Of a stretch of 64,000 bases of DNA, positions 54,301-63,084 are shown one piece after another (within the stretch, counting starts at the first letter, position 1; each line of letters begins with the position of its first letter). The position numbers and the translations under genes are program-made. The notes below the pieces were generated by a model. The model was not told the origin of the DNA and made no database searches. It worked only from the letters and a program-made list of their open reading frames with translations. Source of the DNA: Tubulanus polymorphus (taxonomy: Eukaryota; Nemertea; Palaeonemertea; Tubulaniformes; Tubulanidae); assembly GCF_964204645.1 (NCBI RefSeq), contig NC_134036.1, positions 5,839,600 through 5,903,599 on the forward strand. The letters are read 5' to 3'.

Positions 54301-57300
54301 CCGCCGCGTTACTGCGAGACGCCGCCGCCGCCGCTTTCTTGCGCGCGTGTTCCGGCTCGACGATACCCGTCGGAACGATCGGTTTCTTCATGCGCGCCTC
54401 TTTCAGCTTCTTCATCTCGGCCGCTTTGCGCGCTTTGACCGGGTTAGGCGGCACCGGAATTGTAACCTGTACGTAGAATGGCATGATGATTTGATTGAGT
54501 TCAGCTAGGTGTTTAATGAAGTAGAGAGAAAGCCGAATCATTAAACACATGAGCTTTTTGTCATTTAGGGTATTCCATCATTGGGGATGGAAATGCAAAG
54601 TGTTAAGAGTCCTGCGCTTCGAGTTTGGGTTAAGAGAAACACAGCAGAGACTCGCCAACAGGTTCGAATCCCTGCGAGGGTTGAACGTGGCAATATCGCG
54701 CCAAGCTGTAAGGTCAGAATTCCTGCCAGAGATGATTGTGGCAGTGTCTAACGATTCCCTCAGGTCCGAATCCGTGCCAGGGATAAGGTGGCAGAGTCTT
54801 ACTATGGAATCAGGTTCAAATCCCTCCTTGCATTCTGTGGGGTGGGGGTGGGGGAGTAAACGTGGCTAGGCCTCGTGATGCCATCAACGGTATGTCACCA
54901 AGGGGCTTCCGTACTTACCAGTATCGGTTTCTTTATATCAGATTTCCCTTCCCACTGTATTTTAACTATCGAACTCGTGTTCAAGAGTCCCGAACATTCG
55001 GGTCGACGTTTCTTCATGTCCGACAGCGAATTCGAATCGACCGGCTGAATCTGTAAACACCAACAACAACACAAACATTACATACTCGCCATTTAATGAC
55101 TGATCGTGACTTTAGATAAGTCACAAACCTCGTGTTAAACCAATTGGACTGGGAATGACTTAATCTTCGGAATCGAGATCTTCTACTTAAGCTTTGGAAT
55201 CAAGATATTTTACACTGGTCGCGGACTAAGCCTTCGCCGTTCAAATCAAATAGTGGACCGGTGGACATCATTAGTTTCAGGCAAAGGACTGGAACAGCGA
55301 TGATTTAATTCCAAAATCTCTATTCTAAAGACTGGTCTACATATGTATGATTAAGATGGGTTTAACCGGTTTAAGATCTAAGTTCTGAACTGTTCAACTC
55401 TAACACTGGGCGCGGTAACGTCATTAGTCCGTATGCTCAGTAGAGCAGTCGCGTTCGTGTCCAAAGGGGATTTTGAATCTTGATACCGGTCTTTAGTAGT
55501 TAAAGATTGGCTTTAGAAGTAAGATATGGCCTTAGACTGGTTTTCGATCGAAGTCAGAGTGACTGGTATGGTCCTCGGGTGGCTGGTTCGAGCGTGGATG
55601 TTACTACGAAGGCCGTCTCGTATTTTACCTGTAACATCAGATTCTCCGGTAAGTTGAACGTGTTCTTCTCGCAGGTCAGCGAGATCCTCTGATCGACCGC
55701 CGAAACGATCTTGACGCTCTTGCCGGCGATCACGTGGTAATCGCGTTTCAGACGAGACACGACCGCCAACCTGGTCAGCCGATCGACGCCGGCCTGCGCA
55801 AATTTCATATCCTGTTTGTAGATTTCGAAAAAAAGAGAATTGAGAGAAATTCGTAGAAATGACGAAATTACGTCGTGGTTTACCGCGACAATCGATGATT
55901 CCACTTGTGGCAAGCCACCAGGTGGGCTAGTAGTCACTCGGTCTGCATGTTCAATTTTTTCAACATTCAGTTAAAATTAATCAACTTTACTATCGATCAC
56001 TGAGTGTATTCAGTAGATCATGTGACCAATCAAGATTCGGGGTCGTAAAGATTCAGTTTAAAGTTGATCGATAGTGAAGTAATCTCAATTGCTCAAGACC
56101 GAGTGCCCTTTACGCCATCTGGTGGGATGTCAAGTCTTGCGGTTCCGTATATACCGACCTTGTTGTGATCGTAGGTGATCTCCTGCGTTTGTATCTCGGT
56201 CCACACGCCGTTGTATTCGGCTTTCACGACCGTTTCCCGCGAGATGGCGCTCGCTCGCGTCATGCAGTGAGGTACGGCCACGTAGATCGTTTGCTTCAAC
56301 TGAAAGTAAGATGAAAATGATTAACAGAGATCCACGGATTTGGATTGAAAGCATTCACTGGATACCTTTCTAAAAAATTGCGTACTTTCAACGATGAATA
56401 CATCGACTTTATTTAGATCATATACACAGAATTTTGATTTGAATCAACTTATTTCAAAATGCGGTCGTTTAGGTATTTTACGTGACGTCATATTGGCCGT
56501 CGTGCACACGCGGGTCTCTTATAATAGAAGTTGACGGCTGATGCGCACGATACGCTTGGTGTTAGAAAAACAAACATTTCATACCACCTCTCGCGCTAGA
56601 GGCTAACAAAGTTCAAATTTGATGGACAGTATTTTAACCATATTGTTGTTGCGAATAAAAGGTTCCAAACCACCTTGCGCAAGCTATTTTCTATTGATTT
56701 AAACGATTTGAAATATATGAAAAGGTGATGTTATGACGGCCATTTGACGGCCAATATACAACGCTGAAGCATCTCAGCTTTCGGCCTCTAAATCGGCGAG
56801 TTACCTTTTCGTTTTCCTCGTCGCTGTTTTTCCTCTTCAATCGGATGATGTTGCTGACCAGCTCTTCGTTCGTGTTGTAAACGAAGTTCGTGTCGGTTTG
56901 TCGGAGCACCTGGCACTGGATGTCGACGGTCGGGTTCAGCGCGCCGCCGCCTCGAGCCCGGATCAAGCAGCCGATGCCGTTGTCGAAGTCGCCCTGTGGC
57001 ACGTGAATCCTGCGCGATAGAACGGGACACATTGGCACTCGATACCGAATATGTTTTTTGAACTCAATCAAAAGAGGTTTTTATTTGAAATTGATACCCA
57101 GTAATACGAGAACATGTCCGAAATACAAAACTGCCCACTTTTTCAGTAACAACTTCAACGATTCAGTGAAATTATAATTAGTCACGAAAGAAGGCCGCCT
57201 CATTCTTAGTAACATCGATGATTCAGTAACATTATGATTAGTTACTTATGACGGCCTTCTCGTTCTCAATAATTTCAACAATTCGGTAAAAATTATGATT

Positions 57301-57933
57301 TGTTACTAGTGACAACCTTCTCATTCTCAATACGTTCTCACATCTAGTAAGAAATTATGATTAGTTGCTAATGATGACCTTCTCATTCTCGATAACTTCA
57401 ACGATTCAGTAAAATTATGATTATTTACTAATGACTACCTTGCCATTCTCGATAACTTCAACGATTCATTAAAATTATGATTAGTGACTGACCACAGCCT
57501 TATTCTTGATGATTTCAGTGAATATTCAGTTGAATTTCGAGTTGTTACAAATGACGATTTTGCCATTCTTAAAAATTCAGAGGCTAAAGTCTTATTCTCA
57601 ATAACATGAATGATTCAGCACTACGATAAGTTACCAATGACGAGCCCATTCTAGATGAAATCAATGATTTCATATTTTCGAACGTGTTCATACAACTTAT
57701 ATCCAACGATGCATGTAATTGCTATGATTGACAACTTACACTTGAGGAGGCCACGCCTCCCACACGGGAGTCCTGCCGGTCATTTTCTGGCGCAGTTTTC
57801 GTTCTTTTTCCAATCGTTTCTTCTCCTCCTCAGCGCGGCGTTTTTCCGCTCTGAGTTTCTCCAGTTCGAGCTCTTTCTCGCGTTGTAGCGCTTTCGCCTC
57901 TTTCTCCTCGGCTCGACGTTTCGCTTCCAGTTC
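42149..57933 (-). CDS. coiled-coil / ZU5-like / death-domain protein (DTHD1-like), 14 exons
   Basis: Fourteen exons chain in unbroken phase with GT-AG borders: 57933-57740, 57009-56805, 56299-56159, 55811-55629, 55050-54919, 54466-54196, 53520-53391, 46719-46570, 45914-45784, 45461-45217, 44792-44610, 43750-43576, 42914-42814 and 42322-42149 (TAG). They give about 804 residues. Order: a charged coiled coil (1-55); ZU5/UPA-like beta segments (about 66-240); a basic Ala-rich linker (286-375); an all-beta/alpha middle; an acidic linker (around 605-635); and a C-terminal death domain (about 675-770; DDEYLHHLAEELGDEWKKLA ... YEMLTTWMKR ... LRKCLSRTGRRDLVEEL). Length and domain order fit DTHD1, but I name it by layout only. 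Death domains mediate self-assembly in signalling scaffolds. The 5' end is open: an ATG at 58053 is in frame without a splice site, or an upstream exon is missing. Confidence 0.85.
42405..42765 (+). repeat. 92-bp satellite, about 4 units
   Basis: In the last intron of the death-domain gene, opposite to its transcription. Units are diverged and one carries a short insertion near 42585. Confidence 0.8.
42814..42914 (-). CDS. death-domain gene exon 13 (death domain, helix 4-5)
   Basis: NKNTGQRRSDEEAKYEMLTT followed by WMKRLPRGANK; phase 1 in, phase 0 out. Confidence 0.86.
43576..43750 (-). CDS. death-domain gene exon 12 (death domain, helices 1-3)
   Basis: LAEELGDEWKKLAHYLGLRR, the classic start of a death domain with the buried Trp. 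Acceptor CTCTCAG, donor GTAAGT. Confidence 0.88.
44610..44792 (-). CDS. death-domain gene exon 11 (acidic linker)
   Basis: Begins MSLVEKKVQPADETEQQATT, highly acidic, then VTEVRHDLLCQLMVNIPK. The ATG directly after the acceptor could start a short isoform containing only the death domain. Confidence 0.82.
45217..45461 (-). CDS. death-domain gene exon 10
   Basis: GDVVEVMFKGNVKNEDDSPL, GVGFWATEASQYLQRQYPVF and a Lys/Ala-rich end; acceptor CTATAG, donor GTTAGT. Confidence 0.85.
45784..45914 (-). CDS. death-domain gene exon 9
   Basis: RGDEPNSVAVECATLPKLDK and the acidic DDGPDVGPDIQLHEG; phases agree with both neighbours. Confidence 0.82.
46296..46360. repeat. single-arm remnant of the 18.6 kb foldback MITE
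   Basis: CCACAGGGACTCGTCACGA, then TTTGACCCGGTATCCTAGGT, as in the arm of 18603-18837. The other arm is missing. Confidence 0.55.
46570..46719 (-). CDS. death-domain gene exon 8
   Basis: IKTFENAFDIVRFTVVRTKT through YLSQKVTKFVVKQ; acceptor AGAAAG, donor GTAAAC. The acceptor and first ~20 bases lie inside a long inverted repeat (see 46700-47110). Confidence 0.8.
46695..47110 (-). repeat. left arm of a ~6.1 kb inverted repeat
   Basis: Read on the - strand it matches 52425-52835 on the + strand for ~400 bases: AAGGTCACAATTTTAG, the 18-base palindrome GGGAGGTTTAAACCTCCC (47021-47038), CGAATCCAATT, TTGAAAGTTGAGATCA, GCAATATTTTTGATACAAAC and TGAGAAAGTATCAAAACATT. The last segment includes the acceptor of exon 8 of the death-domain gene. 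Confidence 0.8.
47111..52424. other. interior of the inverted repeat in intron 7, no gene seen
   Basis: 5.3 kb of AT-rich sequence between the arms. Open frames are short (under 100 codons) and carry no transposase motif. It contains a perfect 16-bp hairpin at 50518-50564 and related words (TTTTAGAGTCCATGG near 52332, CCATGGACTGTGAAAATA near 47374 with an inverse near 47471). A GGTAAAAATCCCC-type word recurs near 16330, 47670 and 49820. Confidence 0.5.
52425..52835 (+). repeat. right arm of the ~6.1 kb inverted repeat
   Basis: Mirror of 46695-47110; holds the same 18-base palindrome at 52492-52509. Similarity ends a few bases after GGGAACGTG, the counterpart of coding bases of exon 8. Confidence 0.8.
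53391..53520 (-). CDS. death-domain gene exon 7
   Basis: DDENDNLYLVTHDEKGYCQV and VTEIKMDVVQFMLAETLS; acceptor CTAAG, donor GTAAGT. Followed by a 6.7 kb intron. Confidence 0.85.
54196..54466 (-). CDS. death-domain gene exon 6 (basic linker)
   Basis: VTIPVPPNPVKARKAAEMKK, an Ala/Lys/Arg-rich stretch, then TRWYMGQYATND. Low complexity suggests a flexible linker. Confidence 0.85.
54640..54850 (+). repeat. ~50-bp B-box tandem repeat, degenerate array
   Basis: AGGTTCGAATCCCTGCGAGG (54659), then AGGTCAGAATTCCTGCCAGA, AGGTCCGAATCCGTGCCAGG and AGGTTCAAATCCCTCC, each followed by a GTGGCA word. Same family as 24425-24645 but on the other strand and more decayed. It lies in an intron of the death-domain gene. 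Confidence 0.65.
54919..55050 (-). CDS. death-domain gene exon 5
   Basis: IQPVDSNSLSDMKKRRPECS through KSDIKKPIL; acceptor TTACAG, donor GTAAGT. 44 codons. Confidence 0.8.
55629..55811 (-). CDS. death-domain gene exon 4 (ZU5-like)
   Basis: LTRLAVVSRLKRDYHVIAGK and VDQRISLTCEKNTFNLPENL: the arrangement of a second ZU5-type segment. 61 codons, phase 0. Confidence 0.85.
56159..56299 (-). CDS. death-domain gene exon 3
   Basis: LKQTIYVAVPHCMTRASAIS and EITYDHNK; acceptor TTTCAG, donor GTCGGT. 47 codons, phase 0. Confidence 0.82.
56805..57009 (-). CDS. death-domain gene exon 2 (ZU5-like)
   Basis: Encodes IHVPQGDFDNGIGCLIRARG, ILxR-type strands and LVSNIIRLKRKNSDEENEK. Phase 2 in, phase 0 out. 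Confidence 0.85.
57130..57660 (+). repeat. ~60-bp satellite, about eight units
   Basis: AACTTCAACGATTCAGT and TTAGTTACTAATGACGACCT units as in 26930-27370, more diverged. In the intron after the coiled-coil exon. Confidence 0.8.
57740..57933 (-). CDS. death-domain gene, first seen exon (coiled coil)
   Basis: Acceptor TTTCAG and donor GTAAGT. Encodes ELEAKRRAEEKEAKALQREK and on to TGRTPVWEAWPPQ. The same frame stays open upstream to an ATG at 58053, so this could also be part of the first exon. Confidence 0.8.
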
Positions 57934-58568
57934 CTGAAATATCGCGGGGAACAGATATCTTTTAGCTTCGATTTCCGTATTCTCTCTCCTTATTGCGTCT
58001 TTACGGTCGAACCGCCGCCCAATCGACGGTCTAATCTTCATTTTAAACAACACAAACTGAGCTGCACCGCTTTGGGATTTTTATTATCATATAACGTGAA
58101 AATCTAATTTGAAACGTTGTTATTATATCGAACGGAATGTGAAAAACCCTTGATATTCATTATAGTAAATCTAGTTATTGGAAAATTCTTGTCAAATTAG
58201 TGTCAACATATTATCACTGAAGATCACTGATTTCTGATTGAAATATATTTTCTAGTGAAAGAAACCTTTCGGACCCCATTCTTTTTCCCTATTGTCGGAT
58301 TTTACAGTATTAGTGTTGACATCGGTATGTTTTTATATGATTCAAAACGCCAACGCTATACTCCACTGTAAGACGAAAGGCGTGGGTATCGCCCACATAC
58401 ACTGAAGCTATATGCCAAACTTCAGCCTGTAGTGCGAGTGATCTTTGCAGTGTAGTCGTTGCAACTTTTCAGCTTTATCACGGGCCCATACAGTTTCAAC
58501 ATCAACAATGTTGTGGTCATGTCATATGAATTTTCGTATAGTTTTATCAATCATAGGATTTTATATTT

Positions 58569-59687
58569 TCACAATGGAAACATCGCTTTTAATTGCTTTC
58601 TAAAGCGACGCCTCGAAGCGCAATAAATAATGAAATTACAAGACGCTACAATCATTCTAATTATGTTCTGAAAGGCGATCATCATGGTGGCCAAAGAGCC
58701 TTTACCAAATTTTCCGTTGAGAGCAAGAATCAGATTTTGGATCGATGCTCTGAGATCAAAAGCTTTTTTCAGCAAGTAGAAACATGAAATGAGAACTAAT
58801 GTCAGAGTTAAACTACGGTCACTGCTGCTGCTGCTGCTGCTGCTGCTGCTAGCAGGTTGATTAGATGTAGACATGGTTTTTCTCGCTGCTCCTGCGCGTC
58901 TCAACGTGAAAATCAATCGAATAGTTATCAGAACCACTATCACTGTCGGGAGTATAGTAAATAAAGGAGCGCGGAAAAACACTTCGTAATATCTCAAATA
59001 TATGTTTTTAGCAAATGGCGTCAATTTTTGAGTCCATCGCTCGTGTCCGGTGCACGGATTACGGGTATAATTGGGAGCTTTAAACTTAAAATTATTTGTC
59101 ACCTGATCACAAACTGAAATGACCGAAACGAAAATGATGATGAAATCACTTTTCTTCAGGCTTACGATTCCTATAGCTTTCAGAGGCCAACAAACGACGA
59201 TATATCTGTCTATAGCTATTAACAATGTTATCAGATCACTGAAACCAGAAAACACAAGTCGAAGGAATTGAGTGTATGAATACATGCGCTTCATAACGTG
59301 GTTTATTTCAGCAGTCATGTCCAGTAACAGCGTATGACTGTAGAGCCGATACTGAAAGCCAAATACGACATAAGACAAACAAATAAACATGTCCGCAACA
59401 GCCAAACATCTCAAATAGAATATACTAGTGTTGATTGTTCGTTCTTTGGTAAGAATGAGAAGAGACAGTAAATTTGTACCGAAACCAAAGATGGCAATGC
59501 TAAAAACTGCGTAAGTTGTAATCTGTATATACAGATTCACGTGAAATGGTTTGTAATCAGCGTGATGGATGTATTTACACCGCGGATGAGGTTTAAAACC
59601 CGCCCTCTCAGTGGCGGTGGTTGTCAGGTCCGATCCGTTGAGGTCGAGAAACTGAGCGCCAACCGATACATTTTCTGAAGCCATCAT
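58569..59687 (-). CDS. intronless rhodopsin-like GPCR, 372 aa
   Basis: Third receptor subfamily. The extracellular N terminus has NVS and NGS glycosylation sites and a GFKPHPRCKYIHHADYKP block. TM1 (FSIAIFGFGTNLLSLLIL, GN-type), TM2 (FYLRCLAVADMFICLSYVVF, with the LAVAD motif), TM3 ending LIAIDRYIVVCWPLKA, an intact DRY, TM4, loop 2 with Cys (NPCTGHERW), TM5, a loop 3 with a nine-Ser run encoded by a CTG/AGC repeat (58822-58850), TM6 (SLTLTLVLISCFYLLKKAF) and TM7 (IIRMIVASCNFIIYCASRRR, NFIIY for NPxxY). Complete single exon. Neuropeptide-receptor-like; ligand unknown. Confidence 0.92.
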   Translation of the reverse strand: MMASENVSVGAQFLDLNGSDLTTTATERAGFKPHPRCKYIHHADYKPFHVNLYIQITTYAVFSIAIFGFGTNLLSLLILTKERTINTSIFYLRCLAVADMFICLSYVVFGFQYRLYSHTLLLDMTAEINHVMKRMYSYTQFLRLVFSGFSDLITLLIAIDRYIVVCWPLKAIGIVSLKKSDFIIIFVSVISVCDQVTNNFKFKAPNYTRNPCTGHERWTQKLTPFAKNIYLRYYEVFFRAPLFTILPTVIVVLITIRLIFTLRRAGAARKTMSTSNQPASSSSSSSSSSDRSLTLTLVLISCFYLLKKAFDLRASIQNLILALNGKFGKGSLATMMIAFQNIIRMIVASCNFIIYCASRRRFRKQLKAMFPL

Positions 59688-60187
59688 TTCAGTATGTACA
59701 CAAACAGTCTAACAGTCACTGATTGGTAATAGAAACAATTGGTTTTAACTTCCTAATCTATCGTTGTACTAAGAACCAGCAACATCTTAATTTATTAGCA
59801 ATTTTCAAGCTGCAAGAATTGTGTACGATATAAACGGACGTAAAACAACCAAACTGAAATGAGCCAAAAGTGCGCTGACGCTAAGAGACTAGAAGTCGAA
59901 ATATGCAGTTCTCGAGTTGACGCCCGACAGCGAAGAACATTAACCTGCAATTTCAGTGTAGCGAACTTCTACCCATATATTACATTCGGATATTGGATAT
60001 AGCTATATCTGAATCGACAGTGAAAAAAATCATGCGCATATATCTTGCGGTAGATTCATATCTGCGAAATATAAAGTAAAATATGCTTGTAAATGCACAA
60101 AGTAGGTTTCAACTTTGAATGCGCAGTATATATTTTCTGCCTTGATCCGGTTGGACATTGTGTCCCAAAATGAACCAAGACAGTGTC

Positions 60188-60350
60188 TACTGTATTTCAC
60201 AAGCCTTTACTCTGTATCTGAAACCGACTTGAGGTAGAACTCTATCAATCTCAACTCAAGCGGGTGAGGGACAGAGTCTACCCTATTTAGCAAACTCTTA
60301 CTCAGTATTTGACATCAACTCGGGGTAGAATTTTACCAGTCTCAACTTTA
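60188..60350 (-). repeat. 92-bp satellite, ~2 units, reverse orientation
   Basis: AGAGTCTACCCTATTTAGC, ACTCAGTATTTGACATCAAC, TCGGGGTAGAATTTTACCAG. It sits in the 5' flank of the GPCR at 58569, in the same place as the array at 37915 relative to its relic. Confidence 0.8.
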
Positions 60351-60359
60351 CAGCAATAA

Positions 60360-61190
60360 CAGAGATGACTGGTGACTGATAGAGTACAGATAATAGGCTA
60401 TTAGGGGTCAATGATACGATTGCTGCTTCTAAGCTTACTAGCGAGCATAACTTTGTCAAAATCAAATTGTTTGATTAGAAACCCCCAAGACTAAATATTT
60501 TTCTGAATGGTTATAGACATTGCAAAATGTAAGTATTTCGAAAATGGCTCATCGATTCGAGTTGAAACATCAGACTTTACCTTAGTTTATTTATCTTAAT
60601 GTGGGTTTATAAACTTCATTGACATTAGACACTTGTCTATGGAAACCAAAATTTGAAAAACGGTTGATAATTAGACTATTGGGATCAAGAAAATATATTA
60701 CGTTTTTTTTAATTTAAAAAAATCGTGAAATACTGTGACGACGTCAACTCAAATGACTAATGATATACAAACCGATTTTTCTCTACGAAATTAGGTCCTT
60801 TACACGAGAGTTCGGTAGAAAAACGTACACTTCAATATTAAGAGTAAATCGATGGTTCTTTTGCTTTTTAGCTATCGTTGTATTGCGAGGGTGGTCAGCG
60901 CCTTTACGTAATAGATAGCTCAGACGAAGCATGGATAACGTGAACGAGTTCAACTTTAAAAAAAGTGGAAACTCATTCGTTTTAAGCATGTTGAGAAATG
61001 ATCGTAAATTTTCATATCTTATTACCGGGAATTTCGTATTAAGATAATTGCACTAAGCAAACTTATTTTTATCGGAAAATGCTATAGGAAAAGCCGTGAA
61101 TACTTAAATGCATCGTATTTGTGAGGATTTCGTTGTTTCGCCGAGCCGTACTGATGAGGTTCCATTGAATCTATCACATTTAATCTTCAT
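60360..61190. other. spacer between two GPCRs
   Basis: AT-rich, no coding motif seen. Probably the 3' flank of the receptor at 61194 and far upstream sequence of the one at 58569. Confidence 0.4.
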
Positions 61191-61193
61191 AAT

Positions 61194-62315
61194 TTAAAAC
61201 ATCGCTTTCAGTTGATTTCGAAAGCGACGCCTCGAAACGCAATAAATGACGAAATTACAAGACGCTACGATCATTCTGATTATATTTTGAATTTGGTTCA
61301 TAATTGTTGATAACGATCCTTTTCCAAGTTTTCCGTTGAGAGTGAGAATTAGATTGTGGATCGATGATCTGAGATCAAAAGCTTTCTTCATCAAAAATAA
61401 ACATGAAATGAGAATTAACGTCAGAGTTAAACTACGGTCACTGCTGCTGCTGCTGCTGTTAGAGGTTTGATTATTTGGAGACATGGTTTTTCTCGCTGCT
61501 CCTGCGCGTCTTAACGTGAAAATCAATCGAATAGTTATTAGAACCACTATCACCGTCGGTAGTGTAGTTATAACTAGAGCGCGGGCAAACACTTCATAAT
61601 ATTTCAAATATGCGTTTTTAGCAAATGGAGTCAACCTCCGAGTCCATCTCTCGTGTCCGGTGCACGGATTGATAGATTGACTTGTATAATATTTGAAGTA
61701 ATTTCTCATCTGATCGCAAACTGAAATGATCATAACAGAATTGATGCAGATATAACTTCTCTTCATACCAATAATTATGAAACTTTTCAGAGGCCAACAA
61801 ACGACGATATATCTGTCTATAGCTATTAACAATGTTATCAGATCACTGATACTTGAAAATGAAAGTCGGGTGAATTGAGTATATGAATACATGCGCTTCA
61901 TAACGCGGTTTATTTCAGCAGTCATGTCCAGTAACAGCGTGTGACTGTAGAGCCGATACTGAAAGTCGAATACAATATAAGACAAACAAATAAACATGTC
62001 CGCAACAGCCAAACATCTCAAATAGAATATACTGGTGTTGATTGGACGTTCTTTACTGAGAATGATAAAAGACAGTAAATTTGTACCGAAACCCCAGATG
62101 GCTATGCTGAAAATGACGTAAGTCGTGATCTGTAGATACAGATTCACGTGAAACGGTTTGTAATCGGCGTGATGGATGTATTTACACCGCGGATGAGGTT
62201 TAAACCCCGCCTTCTCAGTGGTGGTTGTTGTCAGGTCTGATCCGTTTAGGTCGAGAAACTGAGCGCCAACCGATATATTTTCTGTAGCCTGCATTTCAGT
62301 CGGCACTCCGAACAC
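61194..62315 (-). CDS. intronless rhodopsin-like GPCR, 373 aa
   Basis: Close paralogue of the receptor at 58569: same N-terminal glycosylation sites and KPHPRCKYIHHADYKPFHVN block, same LAVAD in TM2, intact DRY (IDRYIVVCWPLKSF), TM6 and TM7 (IIRMIVASCNFVIYCVSRRR). The most divergent part is TM4 and the loop after it (IIIGMKRSYICINSVMIISV here). Its loop-3 Ser run is shorter. It begins MFGVPTEMQATENISVG; the second Met, at about 62294, matches the paralogue's start better. Complete, single exon, ligand unknown. Confidence 0.92.
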   Translation of the reverse strand: MFGVPTEMQATENISVGAQFLDLNGSDLTTTTTEKAGFKPHPRCKYIHHADYKPFHVNLYLQITTYVIFSIAIWGFGTNLLSFIILSKERPINTSIFYLRCLAVADMFICLSYIVFDFQYRLYSHTLLLDMTAEINRVMKRMYSYTQFTRLSFSSISDLITLLIAIDRYIVVCWPLKSFIIIGMKRSYICINSVMIISVCDQMRNYFKYYTSQSINPCTGHERWTRRLTPFAKNAYLKYYEVFARALVITTLPTVIVVLITIRLIFTLRRAGAARKTMSPNNQTSNSSSSSSDRSLTLTLILISCLFLMKKAFDLRSSIHNLILTLNGKLGKGSLSTIMNQIQNIIRMIVASCNFVIYCVSRRRFRNQLKAMF

Positions 62316-62409
62316 TCACTGCTTGTAAATGGAGACAAAATCGGTTTAAACTTCCATGTCTATCGTTGTACAAAGATCCAGCAATATCTCAAGTTATTAG
62401 CGATTTTCC

Positions 62410-62550
62410 TGTTTGTAATCGGCGTGATGGATGTATTTTCACCGCGGATGAGGTCTAAATCCTGCCTCGCCAGTGGTGATTGTCAGGTCAGTTCCGTTGA
62501 GGCCGGGAAACCGAGCGCCAGCAACTGATATATTTGCAGCGGCCATCCAT
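62410..62550 (-). pseudogene. relic of the 5' end of a third 58569-type GPCR
   Basis: On the - strand MAAANISVAGARFPGLNGTD, then GEAGFRPHPR, a stop in place of Cys, and KYIHHADYKQ match the N termini of the two genes next door. The rest is gone. Its 5' flank (CAGTTCTGGAGTTGAACGTC, to 62613) is cut off by the insertion that begins at 62614. Confidence 0.8.
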
Positions 62551-62613
62551 GCAAACTTCAAGCACAACGAAACTGCTTGAAATTGAAATCGCGCAGTTCT
62601 GGAGTTGAACGTC

Positions 62614-63019
62614 AGTAATAGGGGTAATAGGCTTTCATACCAAAGGTCGAACGGTCGAGCCCATTAAAAAACAAAATATTAAAAGTAATTAAAAAACTAT
62701 AATATATTTTCATAACCGCGTGCATTTTATATCAAAACTAAATATTTATTCTAAGATATCAATAATATAAAAAGCATATTGTATTAAATCAATTAGTCGC
62801 TCCACTTCGCTACCGCTCCGCTCCGCGACCAATTGATTTAATTACAATACACAAATTCAAATAATCAAATATATTCAAATGATAATAATTATTCTATTAT
62901 TCAACTGAAATGCACGCGGTTATGAAAATATATTATAGTTTTTTAATTACTTTTAATATATGTTATTAATGAACTCGATCATTAAACCTTTGATATGAAA
63001 GCCTATTACCCCTATTACT
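62614..63019. mobile_element. 406-bp palindrome at the edge of an AT-rich insertion
   Basis: The left arm (from AGTAATAGGGGTAATAGG at 62614, through AAAAGTAATTAAAAAACTAT and AACCGCGTGCATTT) is repeated in reverse complement up to 63019 with a few mismatches over ~113 bases. The interior is also inverted (AAATCAATTAGTCGC against GCGACCAATTGATTT) around a TCCACTTCGCTACCGCTCCG centre. It interrupts the duplicated 5' flank of a GPCR relic. Confidence 0.8.
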
Positions 63020-63084
63020 CTTAAAATATTCATTTAAATCATTGAACTTCTAAAATCAATTTTAATAAAAAATATAGTATTAAA

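Noticed and set aside
62760-62840. Palindrome centre considered as a replication origin or hairpin RNA gene
   Set aside because: The fold is clear, but no promoter, origin motif or second copy in the window supports a specific role.
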